Positions 7,367 through 10,012 of a DNA stretch of 10,012 nt are shown piece by piece (within the stretch, counting starts at the first letter, position 1; every line of letters begins with the position of its first letter). The position numbers were made by a program, and so were the translations under genes. This stretch comes from an uncultured Clostridia bacterium. Its GTDB lineage: Bacteria; Bacillota; Clostridia; Christensenellales; UBA3700. The stretch is taken from positions 1-10,012 of the forward strand of contig CAMOQV010000039.1 in NCBI GenBank assembly GCA_946623205.1, given 5' to 3'. The notes beneath the pieces were generated by a model. The model had not been told where the DNA came from, searched no databases, and saw only the letters and a list, made by a program, of their open reading frames with translations.

Positions 7367-8141
7367 TAAATTTATCTATAACTTCCTTGTTTTCTTTTAC
7401 ATCGTGGACTCTAACAAACATTATGCCCATTTTGCAAGCAAGAAGAGTAGAATCCAAAGTTGGCTTTAATCTATCTTCAGGTTCGCCACCAAACATTCTT
7501 TTTCTAGAAGTTCCCAAAAGTAGTGGGTAGCCTAGTGAATTTAGTTTATCATAATTATTTAAAAGTTCCCAATTTTCTTCTTTATTCTTCGCAAAACCAA
7601 TACCGCCATCCAAACAAATTTTGTTTTGATCGATGCCAGCATTAAGAGCAATATCCACGCTTTTTTGAAGGAACTTTTTAATATCTCCAATTAAAGATTC
7701 ATATTTATCTTCATTTGCATTATGCATCAAGCAACAAGCTGCGTTATATTTAGCAATAACTTTTGCCATTTCACCATTATCATATTGAAGGCCCCAAATA
7801 TCATTAATTAAATCAGCACCTTGTTCAAGAGCAAATTCGGCTACTTTGCTATAGTAAGTATCTATAGATATAAGGGCATTAGGAAAAGCTTTTTTTATAT
7901 CTTTTATAGATGTAGATAATCTAGAAATTTCTTCGTCTGCAGAAACTGGAGTGTGTCCAGGTCTTGTAGATTGAGCGCCTATATCTATAATTTCAGCACC
8001 ATTATCTAGAGCATATTTCACACGGCTCATTAAATCTGTATCAACTCTTGTTCTTGAATTTGCAAAAAAAGAATCTGGAGTCAAATTAATGATTGCCATT
8101 ACATGAGTTCCAGATTTGAATTCCTTATTATTAATTATCAT
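7350..8141 (-). CDS. folP: Dihydropteroate synthase
   Basis: FolP condenses the pterin pyrophosphate made by FolK with p-aminobenzoate to give 7,8-dihydropteroate; it is the sulfonamide target. The 263 residues are slightly shorter than the 282 of E. coli. TIM-barrel signatures are in order: NLTPDSF (19-25), DIGAQSTRPG (53-62) with R60, SIDT with D94, IND with N113, MHN (139-141), D178 in LDGGIGFAK, SRKR with K214, and RVHD with R244 and H246. All pterin and pABA/pyrophosphate contact positions I can align are kept. Two loops differ from the E. coli form: FANSRT after DSF in place of SDGG, and DGGIGFAK in place of D-P-G-x-GFGK. F25 and P61, equivalent to the sulfonamide-resistance positions F28 and P64 of E. 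coli, are unchanged. The start ATG overlaps the folE stop (ATGA), and the end overlaps folBK by 17 nt. Confidence 0.96.
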   Translation of the reverse strand: MIINNKEFKSGTHVMAIINLTPDSFFANSRTRVDTDLMSRVKYALDNGAEIIDIGAQSTRPGHTPVSADEEISRLSTSIKDIKKAFPNALISIDTYYSKVAEFALEQGADLINDIWGLQYDNGEMAKVIAKYNAACCLMHNANEDKYESLIGDIKKFLQKSVDIALNAGIDQNKICLDGGIGFAKNKEENWELLNNYDKLNSLGYPLLLGTSRKRMFGGEPEDRLKPTLDSTLLACKMGIMFVRVHDVKENKEVIDKFNANNN

Positions 8142-8686
8142 TGTTTTATAAGAGCAAGAATCTCCGCTTTTTTGCTTTCGCTAATTTCGCCCATAACTGA
8201 ATATGTAACAGTTTTAGAGCCCATTTTTCTCACTCCACGGCATGTCATACAAGTATGTTCTGCTTCGCAAACTACCATAACACCTTTAGCATTTAGGTTA
8301 GTGTAAATAGCTTCGCAAATTTGGTTAGTTAATTGTTCTTGTAATTGTAAACGTCTAGCATATGTCTCAACGCATCTTGCAAGTTTAGATAAACCTACAA
8401 CTTTTTCGTTTGGAATATATGCGATGTGAATCTTTCCGAAAAATGGCATTAAGTGATGTTCGCACATAGAAGAGAATAGGATGTCTTTTTCTAAAACGAT
8501 ATCACTTGTTTTTACGCTGAATGTTCTAGAAAGATGAGTTTTTGCATCATCTTCATAGCCACTTAATATTTCTTCATACATTCTTGCAACACGTGCAGGA
8601 GTATCCTTAAGGCCTTCACGATTTGTATCTTCGCCGATTGCCTCTAGAAGTTCTTTTATAGCGTTTTCAATTCTTTTTTTATCCAT
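8138..8686 (-). CDS. folE: GTP cyclohydrolase I (type IA)
   Basis: FolE opens and rearranges GTP to 7,8-dihydroneopterin triphosphate plus formate, the first pterin step. The 182 residues are typical of the short bacterial form (B. subtilis about 190). Zinc ligands are visible as C75 and H78 in MCEHHLMPF and C146 in EHTCMTCRGV; H77 and H144 correspond to the catalytic histidines. GLSKLAR (98-104) and RLQLQEQLT (112-120) are the usual pterin-site and core motifs, and the N-terminus carries REGLKDTPARVARMY. This is the metal-dependent FolE (IA), not the unrelated FolE2. The ATG starts 8 nt inside the folC end with no clear SD, and the TGA overlaps the folP ATG, so translation is coupled on both sides. 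Its product needs dephosphorylation before FolB; no gene for that is in the window. Confidence 0.97.
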   Translation of the reverse strand: MDKKRIENAIKELLEAIGEDTNREGLKDTPARVARMYEEILSGYEDDAKTHLSRTFSVKTSDIVLEKDILFSSMCEHHLMPFFGKIHIAYIPNEKVVGLSKLARCVETYARRLQLQEQLTNQICEAIYTNLNAKGVMVVCEAEHTCMTCRGVRKMGSKTVTYSVMGEISESKKAEILALIKQ

Positions 8687-9941
8687 TTTCTTTTATTGTC
8701 TCTAAAGCCTCAGATAAAATGCTCAAAGATCCGAATACAACAACAACTTTGCTATCGTCCTTTAGTGCATTTTCAAGAGCTTGTTTAATGCTTGCATTAG
8801 TTATAACATTATTTGAATATTTAGAGCAAATTGTTTTTAAAGAATCTACGTCTAAACCTCTATCTGTTGGAGCCTTTGCAATATACATTGTAGATAATAA
8901 ATCTCTCATTGCATACAATACGCCATTTATATCCTTATCTTTAAATGCTCCAAACACATAAGAAATGCTTGTATTTGGGCAGTGAAGTTTAATTGCATCG
9001 TGAAGAGTTCTAGCTCCCGATGGATTATGTGCGCCATCTAAAATAACAATTTTATTGTTAACTTTGAACTTTTCTAATCTTCCTGGCCAATTTGTCTTAT
9101 ATAAGCCTTCTTGAATAACATCTTTTGTGATTTTGTTATATCCTAGCCACTTTAATTTCTTTGCAGCTTCTATAGCCAAAGTAGCGTTTTGGATTTGGTG
9201 TTCACCTAGCATAGATAATCTATAGAAATGGCCCTTATATGTAAATGCTATTCCAGATAGAGTAGCAATAGACATTTTTGCTTCTTTAGTTAAAATAAGT
9301 TTTGGAGCCTTATTAAATACTTCCATAACTTCTGGATTTTGTTCAAAAGTTATAAGTGTATTTGTAACGATCCCAAATTTTTCTTTAGCGATAGCTTGAA
9401 GAGTATTTCCTAGGTATTCTGTATGATCAAAAGAAATTGATGTAATTATAGATAATAATTTGTCTTCAGGATCAATAACGTTAGTTGCATCTAATCTTCC
9501 GCCCATACCTGTTTCAACAACAGCTATATCGCATTTTTCTTCTTTAAACATTAAAAACGCAGCAGCAACTTCGATTTCAAAAGAAGTAGGAAGGTTCTTA
9601 GAACCTTGCTTTTCCATAATATCTCTTTCTTGAGCTACGCGATTAATGTATTTTGTAACTAATTCATCAGAAACGGCTTTGCCATTAATTAAGAATCTTT
9701 CATTATATGAAAAAACTGCAGGAGAGTTGAATGTACCAACCTTATATCCTGCAAGTGTTAATATCTTTGTTAAATAAGCACAAACTGAACCTTTGCCGTT
9801 CGTTCCTGCAACATGAACACACTTTAAACCTTTTTGTGGGTTGTCTAGTCTAGCCAACAATGCTTTAATTGTATCTAGTCCTAAAACTGTTCCAAACTTT
9901 GACATATTTTGCATATATGCAACGCATTCTGAATAGTTCAT
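8679..9941 (-). CDS. folC: Dihydrofolate synthase / folylpolyglutamate synthase
   Basis: FolC adds L-glutamate to dihydropteroate and, in most bacteria, further gamma-linked glutamates to reduced folate, using ATP; it belongs to the Mur ligase-like family. The 420 residues match the usual 420-430. Visible motifs are the P-loop GTNGKGS (46-52), ETGMGGRLDATN, ISFDHTEYLG (Mg-binding region), KEKFGI (position of the carbamylated lysine), GEHQIQNA, WPGRLE and DGAHNP with D302 and H305. After the first motif the usual SPHL is replaced by SPAVFSYNERF. The segment after KEKFGI reads VTNTLITF, shorter than the common IKPGxP form. Whether it is bifunctional or only one activity cannot be told from sequence alone. 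It is the first gene of the fol operon, with a strong SD (AAAGGAG, 7 nt spacing), and its end overlaps folE by 8 nt. Confidence 0.95.
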   Translation of the reverse strand: MNYSECVAYMQNMSKFGTVLGLDTIKALLARLDNPQKGLKCVHVAGTNGKGSVCAYLTKILTLAGYKVGTFNSPAVFSYNERFLINGKAVSDELVTKYINRVAQERDIMEKQGSKNLPTSFEIEVAAAFLMFKEEKCDIAVVETGMGGRLDATNVIDPEDKLLSIITSISFDHTEYLGNTLQAIAKEKFGIVTNTLITFEQNPEVMEVFNKAPKLILTKEAKMSIATLSGIAFTYKGHFYRLSMLGEHQIQNATLAIEAAKKLKWLGYNKITKDVIQEGLYKTNWPGRLEKFKVNNKIVILDGAHNPSGARTLHDAIKLHCPNTSISYVFGAFKDKDINGVLYAMRDLLSTMYIAKAPTDRGLDVDSLKTICSKYSNNVITNASIKQALENALKDDSKVVVVFGSLSILSEALETIKENG

Positions 9942-9948
9942 AGTGTTT

Positions 9949-9955
9949 CTCCTTT
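9949..9955 (-). promoter_or_regulatory. Strong ribosome binding site of folC
   Basis: On the - strand AAAGGAG stands 7 nt before ATG 9941. It fixes the folC start and is the only strong SD in the fol operon, which fits coupled translation of the three downstream genes. Confidence 0.9.
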
Positions 9956-9969
9956 AATAATCATAAAGA

Positions 9970-9987
9970 ATTATACACATTATTATA
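9970..9987 (-). promoter_or_regulatory. Probable promoter -10 elements of the fol operon
   Basis: Two perfect TATAAT hexamers lie on the - strand upstream of folC, at 9970-9975 and 9982-9987. The first is 28 nt before the ATG and would start transcription just upstream of the SD. Neither has a good -35: at 17-nt spacing the first has TAGCAT (9993-9998) and the second TTCATT (10005-10010, three matches to TTGACA). The region is very AT-rich, so chance hexamers are possible, but position and the operon boundary favour a real promoter here. Confidence 0.5.
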
Positions 9988-10012
9988 ATAATATGCTACT
10001 AAATAATGAATA

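Noticed and set aside
8719..8961. 80-codon + strand open frame inside folC
   Set aside because: It is antisense to FolC coding sequence and shows no domain or RBS.

Overview
This is an AT-rich bacterial chromosomal window with dense, overlapping genes and SD-type starts. TGA is used as a stop (uvrB, folE, folP) and Trp is encoded by TGG, so the standard bacterial code applies rather than the mycoplasma code. The protein sequences, the folate gene cluster and the BspA-like/Hint surface protein suggest a low-GC Firmicute, probably an uncultured gut-type clostridium. That placement is inference; there is no rRNA or other marker here to fix it.

Left part (1-4984, + strand): the tail of an unidentified membrane-associated protein runs directly into uvrB and then uvrA, which overlap as ATGA. 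UvrA and UvrB form the damage-recognition and damage-verification complex of nucleotide excision repair; uvrC is not in the window. The unit ends at a structured terminator with a long T-tract.

Middle (5050-6543, + strand): one stand-alone gene, bounded by terminators on both sides, encodes a 497-residue exported or membrane-anchored protein. It has an N-terminal hydrophobic segment, a short BspA-type leucine-rich repeat region, a Hint (hedgehog/intein) domain with N-terminal Cys and block-B His, a further C-terminal domain and an amphipathic helical tail. This is the least ordinary item in the window. Its Hint domain lacks the His-Asn end needed for splicing, so it may cleave itself or be degenerate.

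Right part (6599-9987, - strand): a four-gene folate operon, transcribed leftward as folC-folE-folP-folBK. Every junction overlaps (8, 4 and 17 nt). It has a strong SD and TATAAT promoter elements before folC and shares a bidirectional hairpin terminator with the convergent Hint gene. It covers GTP cyclohydrolase I, dihydroneopterin aldolase fused to HPPK, dihydropteroate synthase and dihydrofolate/folylpolyglutamate synthase. Dihydroneopterin triphosphate pyrophosphatase and dihydrofolate reductase are not present.

No tRNA, rRNA, CRISPR array, insertion sequence or phage gene was recognised. No gap between genes exceeds about 165 bases.
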